A DNA stretch of 64,000 nucleotides from Tateyamaria sp. ANG-S1 (GCF_000814025.1 NZ_JWLL01000005.1:601001-665000); one strand, 5' to 3'; counted from the first letter of the stretch, positions 9,960 through 18,048 are shown. Translations and numbers: made by a program. The notes: generated from the letters alone by a model not told the origin.

Positions 9960-11218
9960 ACCCGCAAGCACAACGCATTTTCTTCGAGGCCGAAGCGCAG
10001 GCTGAATGGTTCATCGCCATCCTGCGCCTGATTATCTCGTCGACTCTCGCCGTCGTTCTGTTCACAACCGTATGGTTCACCGGCCTGCCGGATTCAGAGG
10101 TTCTGGAGGCGCAGCTTATCTACGCGGCCATGACGATGGTCAGTTACTTCCTGCTAGGCATCACAATCCTGCTGGTCCTGCGTGCCGGACGGTTTCGGGC
10201 CTGGATGGCGTGGCCGTCGGCCTTGATTGACTGCGTGTTTGTCTTGCTGGGCTCTTGGCTGAGCCTGTCGAATATGGGGCTGTCCGGCGAGTTCATCGCC
10301 GCCTTTCCCACGATCTGGCTGATCCCCGTTATCCTGGCCTGCGGCGCGTTGCGGTTTAACCCTGCGCTTCTGGCGTCGATGGCGGTTGTGCTGATTGCAG
10401 GTTTTGCGGCGATCCTGACCATCCCATTCCTCGCAACAGAGGCTGAGGCGCGGGCCGGGCTGATCTTTCTATTCGGGATGCCGCCCAACATTGTGCGGTT
10501 GGTGATGATCGCGCTGGCATCCATCGTACTGGTCGCCGCCTCCATGCGCATCCGTGCGCTCTTGCGCCGGTCCATTGACGAGGCGCAGGCGCGCGGGCAA
10601 TTGACCCGCTTCCTGCCCGCTCAGTTGGACGGGCAGTTAGCTGCACGGGGGCTGGAGGCGATGCGTGAAGGCCAACAACAGCGCATGGCGGTTGTGTTCA
10701 TCGATATCCGTGGCTTCACAGCGCGGGCCGAGACGCTGCTGCCGTCCGAATTGTCAGATTTTCTGGCGCACTACCGGTCGAGCATTTCCAAGGCGGCCGA
10801 GGACACCGGGGGGATCGTCGACAAGTTCGTGGGCGATGGCGCGATGGTTGTGTTCGATGACCGGCACCGCGATGCCGCGACCTGTGCCGTCGCCTTTGGG
10901 CGCGCAGTGTTGGATGGCGCGGATGATGTGCGACTGGGGATCGGCATTCATATCGGAGAGGTGTTTGCCGGGGTCGTTGGAGGGGAAGGGCGCCTCGAAT
11001 ACACAGTGCTTGGCGACACGGTGAATGTTGCCGCGCGGCTAGAAACGGCGACCAAGGCCGAGGCTGTGTCCATGCTGGTGTCGGAAGACATTATGCAGGA
11101 ACTTGATGTCCGACAGTCAGACTGGCGGCACTTTCCGTCCCTCGTCTTGCCTGGTCGTCAGCAGCCAATCTCGGCGTGGGGGCTGATCAACGGTCGTCAG
11201 GGCAAATCAAGTGCTTAA
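9956..11218 (+). CDS. Membrane-anchored class III adenylate/guanylate cyclase
   Basis: A 420-residue protein. About six membrane helices fill residues 20-200, then a linker leads to a class III cyclase catalytic domain from about residue 235. The two metal-binding aspartates are visible in VVFIDIRGFT and in FVGDGAMVVF, and the LEYTVLGDTVNVAARLE segment contains the substrate and transition-state residues. It should make cAMP (or cGMP) in response to a membrane or small-molecule signal. ATP versus GTP preference cannot be fixed from this reading. It is the third gene of the mutL-rmuC overlap chain and is followed by a palindrome. Confidence 0.88.
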   Translation: MNPQAQRIFFEAEAQAEWFIAILRLIISSTLAVVLFTTVWFTGLPDSEVLEAQLIYAAMTMVSYFLLGITILLVLRAGRFRAWMAWPSALIDCVFVLLGSWLSLSNMGLSGEFIAAFPTIWLIPVILACGALRFNPALLASMAVVLIAGFAAILTIPFLATEAEARAGLIFLFGMPPNIVRLVMIALASIVLVAASMRIRALLRRSIDEAQARGQLTRFLPAQLDGQLAARGLEAMREGQQQRMAVVFIDIRGFTARAETLLPSELSDFLAHYRSSISKAAEDTGGIVDKFVGDGAMVVFDDRHRDAATCAVAFGRAVLDGADDVRLGIGIHIGEVFAGVVGGEGRLEYTVLGDTVNVAARLETATKAEAVSMLVSEDIMQELDVRQSDWRHFPSLVLPGRQQPISAWGLINGRQGKSSA

Positions 11219-11243
11219 GGGTGCTGAAAGGTCAGAGGTGTAA

Positions 11244-11262
11244 GGCGGAGGTGTCCTCCGCC
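11244..11262. terminator. Palindrome between convergent cyclase and chrR genes
   Basis: GGCGGAGGTGTCCTCCGCC is a perfect 8-bp stem with a 3-base loop, preceded by TAA, in the 52-bp space between the ends of two converging genes. It matches the copy at 40618 exactly. Its place suggests a two-way terminator, though there is no T run. Confidence 0.5.
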
Positions 11263-11270
11263 AAGTAACC

Positions 11271-11936
11271 TTAGATGCGTGCAAACCGCTGAGCAATTTT
11301 CGGCAATAGGCCCTCGAACCGCAGGGGTGCGTCGGTCACCGCCAAGCAGATGCAATCCTCGTGAATGTCGGCCACAGGCGTGTGGTGCATGTCACTGTCG
11401 GCAACCTCGACATCGCCGCGGGCGAAATAGTCATCTTCGTCCTGGAACGCGCCTTGCAGCACCATCGTCATCTCGGTCCCATGGTGGCCGTGATCGGGCA
11501 TCGCTGTTCCGGCGGGGATGTAAAGAAGCCGGGCGGATGCGTCCTTGGACGTTGGCAGGATTGCCTGCTTCACGCCCATGCCGACGGGCCGCCATTTCAC
11601 GCACTCCAACCCGCCGCCGATGTAGTCGAGCAAAGGTTGGGGCAGCACTGCATCCCGGGGCTGCGGTTTGCGAATTTCGTCGGGTGCGCCTCCGGCAATC
11701 AGAGCCATGGTCGCCGCGAAACTGCCGGGCGTGAGAGCAATGTCATTGCCCAGTGTCTGGTCCAGTACCTCGCCACCCAACGCATCATAGCTTTCGACCA
11801 CCGCGCGACATTCGTCGCACAGTGATACATGCGTGGCGACCATCAGGTTGAAGGCCTCTGGCAGCGTCCCGGCTGCGTAAGCCATCAGGACGTCGTCCGG
11901 CAGGTGATGTGTGATCTTCTGTTTCATATCCGTCAC
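11271..11936 (-). CDS. chrR: ChrR-family zinc anti-sigma factor with cupin domain
   Basis: A protein of up to 221 residues. The N-terminal zinc-binding anti-sigma domain shows His...H-x3-C-x2-C (THVSLCDEC near residue 35-43). The C-terminal cupin domain holds HGHHGTEMTMVLQG and a second His/Asp set. In Rhodobacter, ChrR holds RpoE inactive until singlet oxygen triggers its release, and the cupin half is needed for that signal. The gene starts at a GTG overlapping the sigma stop; an ATG 9 bp further in (11927) is also possible. It is transcribed with rpoE. Confidence 0.93.
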   Translation of the reverse strand: MTDMKQKITHHLPDDVLMAYAAGTLPEAFNLMVATHVSLCDECRAVVESYDALGGEVLDQTLGNDIALTPGSFAATMALIAGGAPDEIRKPQPRDAVLPQPLLDYIGGGLECVKWRPVGMGVKQAILPTSKDASARLLYIPAGTAMPDHGHHGTEMTMVLQGAFQDEDDYFARGDVEVADSDMHHTPVADIHEDCICLAVTDAPLRFEGLLPKIAQRFARI

Positions 11937-12481
11937 TTCATCGTGTGGCGCAATCGCTCCAGCGCCAACCTAATTCTTGATTTGATCGTGCCCAGGGGCA
12001 GACCGGTTTGATCGGCGATTTCGCTGTGGGACAGGTCCCCGAAATACGCCTTCTGTATCAGTTCCCGCTGGGCTGGGGGCAATTCGGCAATGGCCCGGCC
12101 CAGCTGTTCGCTTTCCTGCTGCAAGGCCATCACGTCGGCCTGATCAGGTTCTTCTTCGGGGCCCCAACCCAGATCTTCGGGCTCGGGGCGGCGCTGCTTG
12201 CGCAGCACGTCAATTTTCCTGTTCCGCGCGATGGTGAAGATCCAGGTCGCCACCGAGGCCCGCGCGGGGTCAAACATGTGCGCTTTGTGCCAGCAGGTCG
12301 CCATGACCTCTTGCGCGCATTCTTCTGCCAGCGACGCATCCGCGCCTGACTTCATCAAGAACCCTTTGACCCGTGGGGCAAAGTGGTCGAACAGCGCGGC
12401 GAACGCCGCCTGGTCCTGATCGTCGCGGATCCGGATCATGTGGTCGACCCACTGCATCCGTTTCCCGTCACTGTCTTGCAT
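11933..12481 (-). CDS. rpoE: RNA polymerase group IV (ECF) sigma factor RpoE
   Basis: An ECF sigma factor with region 2 (FAALFDHFAPRVKGFLM, ATWIFTIARNRKIDVLRK) and region 4 (ELPPAQRELIQKAYF, GLPLGTIKSRIRLALERL). An in-frame GTG/ATG lies further upstream, but the putative RpoE promoter sits at 12570-12599, so a transcript from it would begin near 12563. The ATG at 12481 lies inside that transcript, has AGGA upstream, and gives 182 residues, close to the R. sphaeroides protein. It is therefore chosen. The sigma factor directs the singlet-oxygen and organic-hydroperoxide response and is probably autoregulated. Confidence 0.93.
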   Translation of the reverse strand: MQDSDGKRMQWVDHMIRIRDDQDQAAFAALFDHFAPRVKGFLMKSGADASLAEECAQEVMATCWHKAHMFDPARASVATWIFTIARNRKIDVLRKQRRPEPEDLGWGPEEEPDQADVMALQQESEQLGRAIAELPPAQRELIQKAYFGDLSHSEIADQTGLPLGTIKSRIRLALERLRHTMK

Positions 12482-12569
12482 GAGTGCCGGTCCTGTTGCC
12501 GCCCCCGGAAGTGCCCCGACGGCTGGCTGCGCATCTGTTTCAGACGTGTCTAAACCCGCAAACATATTC

Positions 12570-12599
12570 CGTCTACGCGACACAAAGCCTTTTGGATCA
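12570..12599 (-). promoter_or_regulatory. Putative RpoE-dependent promoter for rpoE-chrR
   Basis: On the minus strand TGATCC (12599-12594) is followed by exactly 18 bases and TAGACG (12575-12570). This fits the TGATCC-N18-TAAGA type pattern recalled for Rhodobacter RpoE promoters. It lies about 90 bp before the chosen rpoE start and implies autoregulation. Confidence 0.7.
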
Positions 12600-12621
12600 A
12601 AAATAAAACTCTGGTTTTTGT

Positions 12622-12651
12622 GCATCCGGTTGCGTCATGCCTGCGTAAATA
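12622..12651 (+). promoter_or_regulatory. Putative RpoE-dependent promoter for the divergent operon
   Basis: On the plus strand GCATCC (12622-12627), 18 bases, then TAAATA (12646-12651). The spacing is the same as in the opposite promoter 23 bp away, and the -35 keeps the ATCC core. A transcript from here would begin near 12658, upstream of the ATG at 12688. Confidence 0.55.
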
Positions 12652-12687
12652 CTGGTGAAACAGAAAGACGACAGGGCCCCGCACATC

Positions 12688-13989
12688 ATGCCATTTGAGA
12701 CCGCACCAACCGCACCGAAACGCATCGCCGTCATCGGGGGCGGGATTTCAGGGATGGGCGCGGCCCATGCGCTGGCGTCCGACCACCGCGTTACGCTGTT
12801 CGAAGCCGAGCCGCGGCTGGGCGGCCACGCGCGTACAATCACGGCGGGCAAGCGCGGCGATCAGCCCGTCGACACCGGGTTTCTGGTCTTTAACTACGCG
12901 AACTACCCCAACATGGCAGAGCTGTTTGCCGAGTTGGATGTGCCTGTGGTGAAGTCGAATATGAGCTTTGGTGCGTCCATTGATGGCGGACGGCTTGAGT
13001 ATGGGTTGGCCAGTCTCGATGCGCTTTTTGCCCAACGCCGCAATGCGCTGAACCCAAAGTTCCTGGGTATGGTGCGCGACATCCTTCGCTTCAACAAACA
13101 TGCGCTCCGCGTCGCCAACGAAGATCGCACCCGAACCATTGCACAATTCCTGGATGTGATGGGCACAGGTGACTGGTTCCGGGATTACTATCTACTGCCG
13201 CTCAGTGGTGCGATCTGGTCAACGCCGATCGAAAAGATCATGGATTTCCCGGCCCACGCCATGATCCAGTTCTTTGAAAATCACGCGCTGCTGAACCATA
13301 CGGGCCAGCATCAGTGGTATACGGTGAATGGCGGGTCCGTCGAATATGTACGCCGGATTGAAGCCGCCATGCTGGGCAATGGCGTGGACATCCGCCTTGG
13401 CGCACCCGTGCAATCCGTGCGTCGCACCGCAGGCGGCGCCCAAATCAAAGCTTGGGGTGGTGAGTGGGAGATGTTCGACGAGGTCGTCTTTGCCACCCAC
13501 TCTGATGACAGCCTAAAGCTGCTGGCCGATCCGACCGAGATGGAGCAGGCGTCACTTGGCGCCGTGAAGTACCAGCCCAACGACGTCGTCTTGCACCGCG
13601 ATGCTGCCATCATGCCCGAGCATCGGCAGGTCTGGTCCAGCTGGGTTTATACCGAGGACAAGGATGCGCAATCCGACCGCATTGATCTGACCTATTGGAT
13701 CAATTCGCTGCAGCCCATCCCGATGGACGACATGCACTTTGTGACGCTCAATACCAAGCGCACGATCCGCGAAGAGATGATCTATGACCAGACCGTGCTG
13801 CGCCATCCGGTCTATGATTTGGCGGCACTTGCTGCGCAGGAGCAGGTGCGCGCGATGAACGGGTCGGACAACACGTGGTATTGCGGGGCCTGGATGCGTC
13901 ACGGGTTCCATGAGGATGGGTTGTCCTCCGGCCTTGATGTCGCCCGCGCCCTGCTGCGCGCGCCGCAGATGCAGGTTGCGGCGGAATGA
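12688..13989 (+). CDS. FAD-dependent oxidoreductase (amine oxidase family), RpoE regulon
   Basis: A 433-residue flavoprotein. The Rossmann FAD motif IAVIGGGISGMGAAHAL is near the N terminus, followed by the EAEPRLGGHART segment and PVDTGFLVFN, typical of the amine oxidase/desaturase-like family. The ATG at 12688 is chosen; a GTG at 12655 would lie before the predicted transcript start. The five genes from here to 17296 match, in order, the RpoE-controlled RSP_1091-1087 operon of R. sphaeroides as I recall it. That operon is tied to membrane fatty-acid modification, including furan fatty acid formation, under singlet oxygen stress. The exact reaction of this protein is inferred, not seen. Confidence 0.85.
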   Translation: MPFETAPTAPKRIAVIGGGISGMGAAHALASDHRVTLFEAEPRLGGHARTITAGKRGDQPVDTGFLVFNYANYPNMAELFAELDVPVVKSNMSFGASIDGGRLEYGLASLDALFAQRRNALNPKFLGMVRDILRFNKHALRVANEDRTRTIAQFLDVMGTGDWFRDYYLLPLSGAIWSTPIEKIMDFPAHAMIQFFENHALLNHTGQHQWYTVNGGSVEYVRRIEAAMLGNGVDIRLGAPVQSVRRTAGGAQIKAWGGEWEMFDEVVFATHSDDSLKLLADPTEMEQASLGAVKYQPNDVVLHRDAAIMPEHRQVWSSWVYTEDKDAQSDRIDLTYWINSLQPIPMDDMHFVTLNTKRTIREEMIYDQTVLRHPVYDLAALAAQEQVRAMNGSDNTWYCGAWMRHGFHEDGLSSGLDVARALLRAPQMQVAAE

Positions 13990-14747
13990 CAGCGACCGTT
14001 GATCATATCGCGGGCGTGACCTTTCATGGGCGAAAAGGGGCCATCGACAACGCATTTCGCTACACCGTGGATTACATGCTGCTGGATGCAGAGGCGGAGC
14101 TGCGTCTGCCGCGCCTCTTTGGCCGCAACAAGCGCGGATTGATGGCGCTGGACGATGCTGACCACGGCGGTGCGCCCAAGGCCGGGCGTGGTGCTGCATG
14201 GGTGCGCGAAGTGCTGCAGGCGCATCAGATTACAGGCGTCGCGCGGATTGAGTTGCTTGCGCAACCAAAGGTGCTGGGCCATGTCTTCAACCCTGTCAGC
14301 TTCTGGCTGTGCCGTCGCGCGGATGAGGAAATGATCGCGGTAATCGCCGAGGTCACAAACACCTTCGGCGACCGCCACAGCTATCTTGTGAACCACCCGG
14401 ACCTGCGGCCCATAGCTGCCGAAGACCGACTGCGCGCGACCAAGATATTCCACGTCTCCCCCTTCCAACCCATTGAAGGCGGGTATGAATTTCGGTTCGA
14501 CATCCGCGATGACCGGATTGGTGTCTGGATCGACTATTCCCGAGACGGTGAGGGCGGGTTGATTGCCACGCTCACGGGACGTCGCTGCGCCCTTACCAAC
14601 CGCGCCATCCTGCGCGCGGCCCTGCGCCGTCCGCTTGGCTCGCGCCGGGTGCTGGCGCTGATCCATTGGCAGGCGCTCAAGCTGTGGTGGAAGCGCGCGA
14701 CCTACCGTGCCCGGCCCATCCCTCCGTCGGAGGAGGTGTCGCGGTGA
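13986..14747 (+). CDS. DUF1365 domain-containing protein
   Basis: A 253-residue DUF1365 protein, recognised from the N-terminal GVTFHGRKGAIDNAFRY-like opening, the GHVFNPVSFWLC motif near residue 100 and EVTNTFGDRHSYLV. Members of this family sit next to FAD oxidoreductases and cyclopropane-fatty-acid-synthase-like enzymes in many bacteria. A role in modifying membrane lipid acyl chains has been proposed. It overlaps the oxidoreductase stop by 4 bp and the next gene by 4 bp. No signal peptide or membrane span is evident. Confidence 0.88.
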   Translation: MTATVDHIAGVTFHGRKGAIDNAFRYTVDYMLLDAEAELRLPRLFGRNKRGLMALDDADHGGAPKAGRGAAWVREVLQAHQITGVARIELLAQPKVLGHVFNPVSFWLCRRADEEMIAVIAEVTNTFGDRHSYLVNHPDLRPIAAEDRLRATKIFHVSPFQPIEGGYEFRFDIRDDRIGVWIDYSRDGEGGLIATLTGRRCALTNRAILRAALRRPLGSRRVLALIHWQALKLWWKRATYRARPIPPSEEVSR

Positions 14748-15979
14748 GCAATGCGCAGCCCACACGTTTGCCAGCCTACGCGGTCTTTGCCGCGTTGCTG
14801 AGCGCGGCTGGGCTGCCGATCTACATCCATGCGCCCAAGTTTTACGTGGATGAGTATGGTGTGTCACTAGCCGCTTTGGGGGCTGTTTTGTTTGGTCTGC
14901 GGCTCTTGGACGTGGTGCAGGATCCGCTGTTTGGAAGGCTGTCAGAGGCGCTGCGGTCGCGCCGCGGTTTGGCGGTGTGGATCGGGTCCGCTGTGATGGC
15001 GCTGTCGATGCTGGGCCTCTTTGCGGTGCCCCCGCTTTTGCCCCCGCTGATCTGGTTTGCGCTGATGCTGACGGGGGTCTTTTCAGCCTTCAGTTTCCTG
15101 ACCATCAACTTCTACGCCCAAGGGGTGGTCAAGGCGGATCGGCTGCCGGGGCAAGGGCATCTGATGCTTGCGCGCTGGCGGGAAACCGGGGCGCTTTTGG
15201 GCGTGTGTGTCGCCGCGATTGCGCCGGTCATGCTGGGCGGGTTCATGGGCGCGCCCTTTGCCGGGTTTGCGGTTGGATTTGCTGTTCTGGCGCTCGCCGC
15301 CATTGTGATGATGCGGGGCGAGTGGGTGAGCGAAGGCCTGCCGCCGTCGGTGGGGTTCAAAGCGGTGCTGGGAGATGCGCTGGCGCGCAAGCTATTGCTG
15401 ATCGCGTTGGTCAATGCGGCCCCTGTTGCTGTCAGCTCAACCCTGTTTTTGTTCTTTGTGGAGAGCAGGTTAGAAGCGCCAGGCTTCGAGGGACCGCTGC
15501 TGCTTCTGTTCTTCCTATGCGCTGCCTTGGCCGCCCCGATCTGGGGGCGCTTGGCAGAGCGCTACGGCCCAAAACCCGTGCTGCTGAGCGCCATGGTTCT
15601 GGCCATTTGCGCCTTTGGCTGGGCCGTCACGCTAGGGCCGGGCGACTGGGTTGCGTTTGCCATCATTTGCGCCCTGTCGGGGGCAACTTTGGGCGCGGAC
15701 CTGACCGTACTGCCCGCCGTGTTTGCCACCCGCATGGCACGTATCAGCCCCTCGGCCGCCGAAGGGTTTGGCTTGTGGGCCTTTGTTTCGAAATTCACCC
15801 TGGCTTTTGCTGCCGTCACCCTGCTGCCCGCGTTGGAGCGGGCCGGGTTTGACAGCACTGCAGCCACCCATCCGCCCGAAGCGCTGACGCTTCTCACGCT
15901 GCTTTATGCAGCCGTGCCTTGTGGCCTCAAGGTCGTGGCCATCGCGCTGCTTGCCACGACAGATTTGAAGGAGACGTGA
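14744..15979 (+). CDS. GPH/MFS-type transporter
   Basis: A 411-residue integral membrane protein with about 12 helices, of the glycoside-pentoside-hexuronide:cation symporter type within the MFS superfamily. The loop LLDVVQDPLFGRLSEALRSRRG carries the conserved D-P-x-x-G-x-x-S pattern of these carriers. Translation starts at GTG 14744, with AGGAGG 7 bases upstream and a 4-bp overlap with the DUF1365 stop. Its position inside an RpoE operon makes lipid or oxidised-fatty-acid movement conceivable, but the substrate is unknown. Confidence 0.85.
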   Translation: MSNAQPTRLPAYAVFAALLSAAGLPIYIHAPKFYVDEYGVSLAALGAVLFGLRLLDVVQDPLFGRLSEALRSRRGLAVWIGSAVMALSMLGLFAVPPLLPPLIWFALMLTGVFSAFSFLTINFYAQGVVKADRLPGQGHLMLARWRETGALLGVCVAAIAPVMLGGFMGAPFAGFAVGFAVLALAAIVMMRGEWVSEGLPPSVGFKAVLGDALARKLLLIALVNAAPVAVSSTLFLFFVESRLEAPGFEGPLLLLFFLCAALAAPIWGRLAERYGPKPVLLSAMVLAICAFGWAVTLGPGDWVAFAIICALSGATLGADLTVLPAVFATRMARISPSAAEGFGLWAFVSKFTLAFAAVTLLPALERAGFDSTAATHPPEALTLLTLLYAAVPCGLKVVAIALLATTDLKET

Positions 15980-15980
15980 C

Positions 15981-16562
15981 ATGGACGGTTTGATTTTCAC
16001 CCTGTTGGGGATTGCCTTGGTTTTGTTTGTGGGTTGGAGCAAGTCGCGCTATGCCGATTTTCTGGCCCAAAGCCCCGAAGACTACGCACTGAGCAATGGA
16101 CCGCAATTCGATGTCCGTACGCATCTGAATGGTCCGATCATTTGCGAGGGCGTGATTTTTGGTCCGACGGGGCGCGTGTCGTCGCGGTTTGTCGGTGAGT
16201 TTGACTGCAAGTGGGAAGGTAATACCGGCGTTATGGACGAGGTGTTTACCTACGATGACGGGTCCAAGCAGACGCGGGCATGGCGTCTAACCATCGGAAA
16301 CGATGGGAAGATTTTGGCACGCGCGGATGATGTTGTGGGCGACGGGTCGGGGCAACAGTCCGGGAATTCGGTGCAGTTGAAGTACAAGTTTCGCCTGCCG
16401 GAAGCGTCGGGTGGGCATGTGCTGGATACGGTGGACTGGATGTATCTGGCGCCAAACGGAACCATCGTGAACCGGTCGCAGTTTCGGAAGTTCGGGATCA
16501 AGGTGGCTGAACTGGTCGCCACCATGCGGCCCGCAAATGAAGAGTTGAAAGAAGTGGCATGA
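15981..16562 (+). CDS. DUF3833 family membrane-anchored protein
   Basis: A 193-residue protein. One N-terminal membrane helix (about residues 4-20) is followed by a soluble domain with the DUF3833 features LNGPIICEGVIFGPTGRV and RAWRLTIGNDG. The function of the family is unknown; it typically travels with the other genes of this operon. It begins 1 bp after the transporter stop and overlaps the SDR start by 4 bp. Confidence 0.83.
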   Translation: MDGLIFTLLGIALVLFVGWSKSRYADFLAQSPEDYALSNGPQFDVRTHLNGPIICEGVIFGPTGRVSSRFVGEFDCKWEGNTGVMDEVFTYDDGSKQTRAWRLTIGNDGKILARADDVVGDGSGQQSGNSVQLKYKFRLPEASGGHVLDTVDWMYLAPNGTIVNRSQFRKFGIKVAELVATMRPANEELKEVA

Positions 16563-17296
16563 CTGAGAATACCCTGGGGGGCAAACGATACTGGCTGGTG
16601 GGCGCGGGCGACGGTTTGGGCCGTGCGCTGGCCCACTGCATGAGCCGCGCAGGGGTCGAAGTGATCGTGTCGTCGCGGGGCGAGGACAAGCTGAAAGAAC
16701 TGGTCGAGGAGCTGCCGGGAAAGGCATCGTATCAGACCATCGACATTGCGGATGATGACAGCGTGAAAGCTGCTGCCGAGGCCGTGGGCGAGATCGATGG
16801 GATTGTGCTACTGGCCGGAATCTATTGGCCTTTTTCGGCCAAGGAGTGGAATGCCGAGCAGGCCACGGCCATGGCGGATGTGAACTTTACCGGCTTTATG
16901 CGGGTGCTCGGGCAGGTGGTTCCCGGCTTTGTTGAAAAGGACGCGGGGCACATTGTGATCACCTCGTCCTTGACGGGTTTTCGGGGGCTGCCGGGGTCGA
17001 TTGGGTATACTGCGTCGAAGGCCGCGACGATGTCTCTGGCGGAGTGCATGTATGCTGATCTGCGAGACACGGGCGTGCGGGTGCAGGTGGCCAATCCGGG
17101 CTTTATCAAGACGCAGCTGACGGACAAGAATGACTTCAAGATGCCGTTCATCATGGAGCCGGAACAGGCGGCGCGTGAGATGTTCGAGCACATGCTGACG
17201 GATGGGTTCAAGAAGAGTTTTCCGACCTTCTTTTCGCTGCTGTTTCGCGGGTCCCAGTTTCTGCCGGATTGGTTGTATTACCGGATTTTTGCCTGA
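16559..17296 (+). CDS. Short-chain dehydrogenase/reductase
   Basis: A 245-residue SDR. The cofactor motif appears as GAGDGLGRA (G-x3-G-x-G), the catalytic serine lies in VITSSLTG, and the Tyr/Lys pair in GYTASKAA near residue 155. NAD(P)H-linked reduction or oxidation of a carbonyl/alcohol is expected. It is the last gene of the predicted RpoE-driven operon, and its substrate is probably an acyl chain or lipid-derived molecule by association only. Confidence 0.87.
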   Translation: MTENTLGGKRYWLVGAGDGLGRALAHCMSRAGVEVIVSSRGEDKLKELVEELPGKASYQTIDIADDDSVKAAAEAVGEIDGIVLLAGIYWPFSAKEWNAEQATAMADVNFTGFMRVLGQVVPGFVEKDAGHIVITSSLTGFRGLPGSIGYTASKAATMSLAECMYADLRDTGVRVQVANPGFIKTQLTDKNDFKMPFIMEPEQAAREMFEHMLTDGFKKSFPTFFSLLFRGSQFLPDWLYYRIFA

Positions 17297-17348
17297 GCAC
17301 CGTGCGCCGGGGTTAATGGGGCGTTCGGTGGTTAAGATCGGGTAAATT

Positions 17349-17455
17349 GCACATTTTGCCTTTGAAACTGCGTGTTTTTGGCGGGTGGATTCACGGCCTT
17401 TTCTGGCTGGCTTTGTGAAACCGCACATTTTGGTTTGAAAACTGCGCGTTTTGGC
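17349..17455. repeat. Two near-identical 33/34-base direct repeats
   Basis: GCACATTTTG-x-TTTGAAA-CTGCG-GTTTTGGC occurs at 17349-17382 and again at 17423-17455, 74 bp apart, with only a few differences. Both lie in the 372-bp gene-free stretch after the SDR gene, which also holds several TTAA motifs. There are only two copies and no spacer pattern, so this is not a CRISPR array. Confidence 0.5.
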
Positions 17456-17544
17456 TGGCCCGCGGGGGTTAACGCCTTGTTCAGAAAGGCCGGTCGTTAA
17501 GGTTTAACTAGGCCGCTTTACTCTTTGTTTACATCCATGCGCTG

Positions 17545-17578
17545 CGGGCGAAACGGCCCGCCGGAGGAATTTTTCTGG
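17545..17578 (-). repeat. Box-plus-hairpin element, minus orientation
   Basis: Read on the minus strand this contains CTTCATCTTGCCAGAAAAAT, then CCTCCGG and a GC-rich inverted pair. It belongs to the element family that follows genes at 5.5, 21.7 and 40.5 kb. No minus-strand gene ends immediately before it here. Confidence 0.4.
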
Positions 17579-17608
17579 CAAGATGAAGAGGGCGTGTGGC
17601 GCCTCCAT

Positions 17609-17622
17609 TTGATCCGGATCAA
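17609..17622. promoter_or_regulatory. FNR/FnrL-type binding box
   Basis: TTGATCCGGATCAA is a perfect palindrome that matches the FNR consensus TTGAT-N4-ATCAA exactly. It lies 46 bp upstream of the start of the DUF3775 gene, a position suited to oxygen-responsive control. Confidence 0.6.
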
Positions 17623-17668
17623 GGCTTGGGGGCCTGCTGTGCGCAAAGGTCGTGTCAGGAGGTGAGCC

Positions 17669-17992
17669 ATGGAGCTTGAGATTGAGCGCGCCGTTGTGGC
17701 GCAGGTGGTGCTGATGGGTCGCGAGTTGGAGCGGGCCGAGGCGGAGTTGCGTGGGCTGATCGACCGGCTGGATACGGACGAACAGGCCGAACTGATCGCC
17801 ATCATGTGGGTTGGGCGCGGTGCGTTCGAGCCCGATGATTGGAACGAGGCGCTGCATACCGCCGAGTCTGAAGCGACCACGCCCTGTGCCGACTACCTGC
17901 TCGGGACGCCGCATTTCACTGATCATCTTGAGGCGGGGATGGAGGCGTTGGGCCTGCCGCTTGGGGATGATGAGGATGCGCTTTTGCGGTGA
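17669..17992 (+). CDS. DUF3775 domain-containing protein
   Basis: A 107-residue acidic protein recognisable as the DUF3775 family: the helical N terminus (ELERAEAELRGLID), then DEQAELIAIMWVGRGAFEPDDW and a C-terminal LLGTPHFTDHLEAGMEALG. The function is unknown; homologues are common in Rhodobacterales. It starts at an ATG with a strong AGGAGGTGAG site. An FNR-type box 46 bp upstream suggests induction at low oxygen. It stands alone, followed by two palindromes. Confidence 0.85.
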   Translation: MELEIERAVVAQVVLMGRELERAEAELRGLIDRLDTDEQAELIAIMWVGRGAFEPDDWNEALHTAESEATTPCADYLLGTPHFTDHLEAGMEALGLPLGDDEDALLR

Positions 17993-17998
17993 GGGTGT

Positions 17999-18048
17999 GG
18001 TGGGTTGAAAACCCACCTTACCGTTCACGCAGCGGGGTGAACCCCGCC
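17999..18048. repeat. Pair of palindromes between converging genes
   Basis: GGTGGGTTgaaAACCCACC (17999-18017) and GCGGGGTGAACCCCGC (18032-18047) are perfect stems side by side. They abut the ends of the DUF3775 gene and of the minus-strand saccharopine dehydrogenase-like gene. The second unit matches copies at 36389 and 57952. They may serve as two-way terminators. Confidence 0.55.

Noticed and set aside
12482..12625. Longer N terminus for RpoE starting at 12625 or 12565
   Set aside because: Both starts lie at or before the predicted RpoE promoter start point, and the extra residues are not part of sigma region 2.
17349..17455. CRISPR array
   Set aside because: Only two imperfect repeats, no regular spacers and no cas genes in the window.
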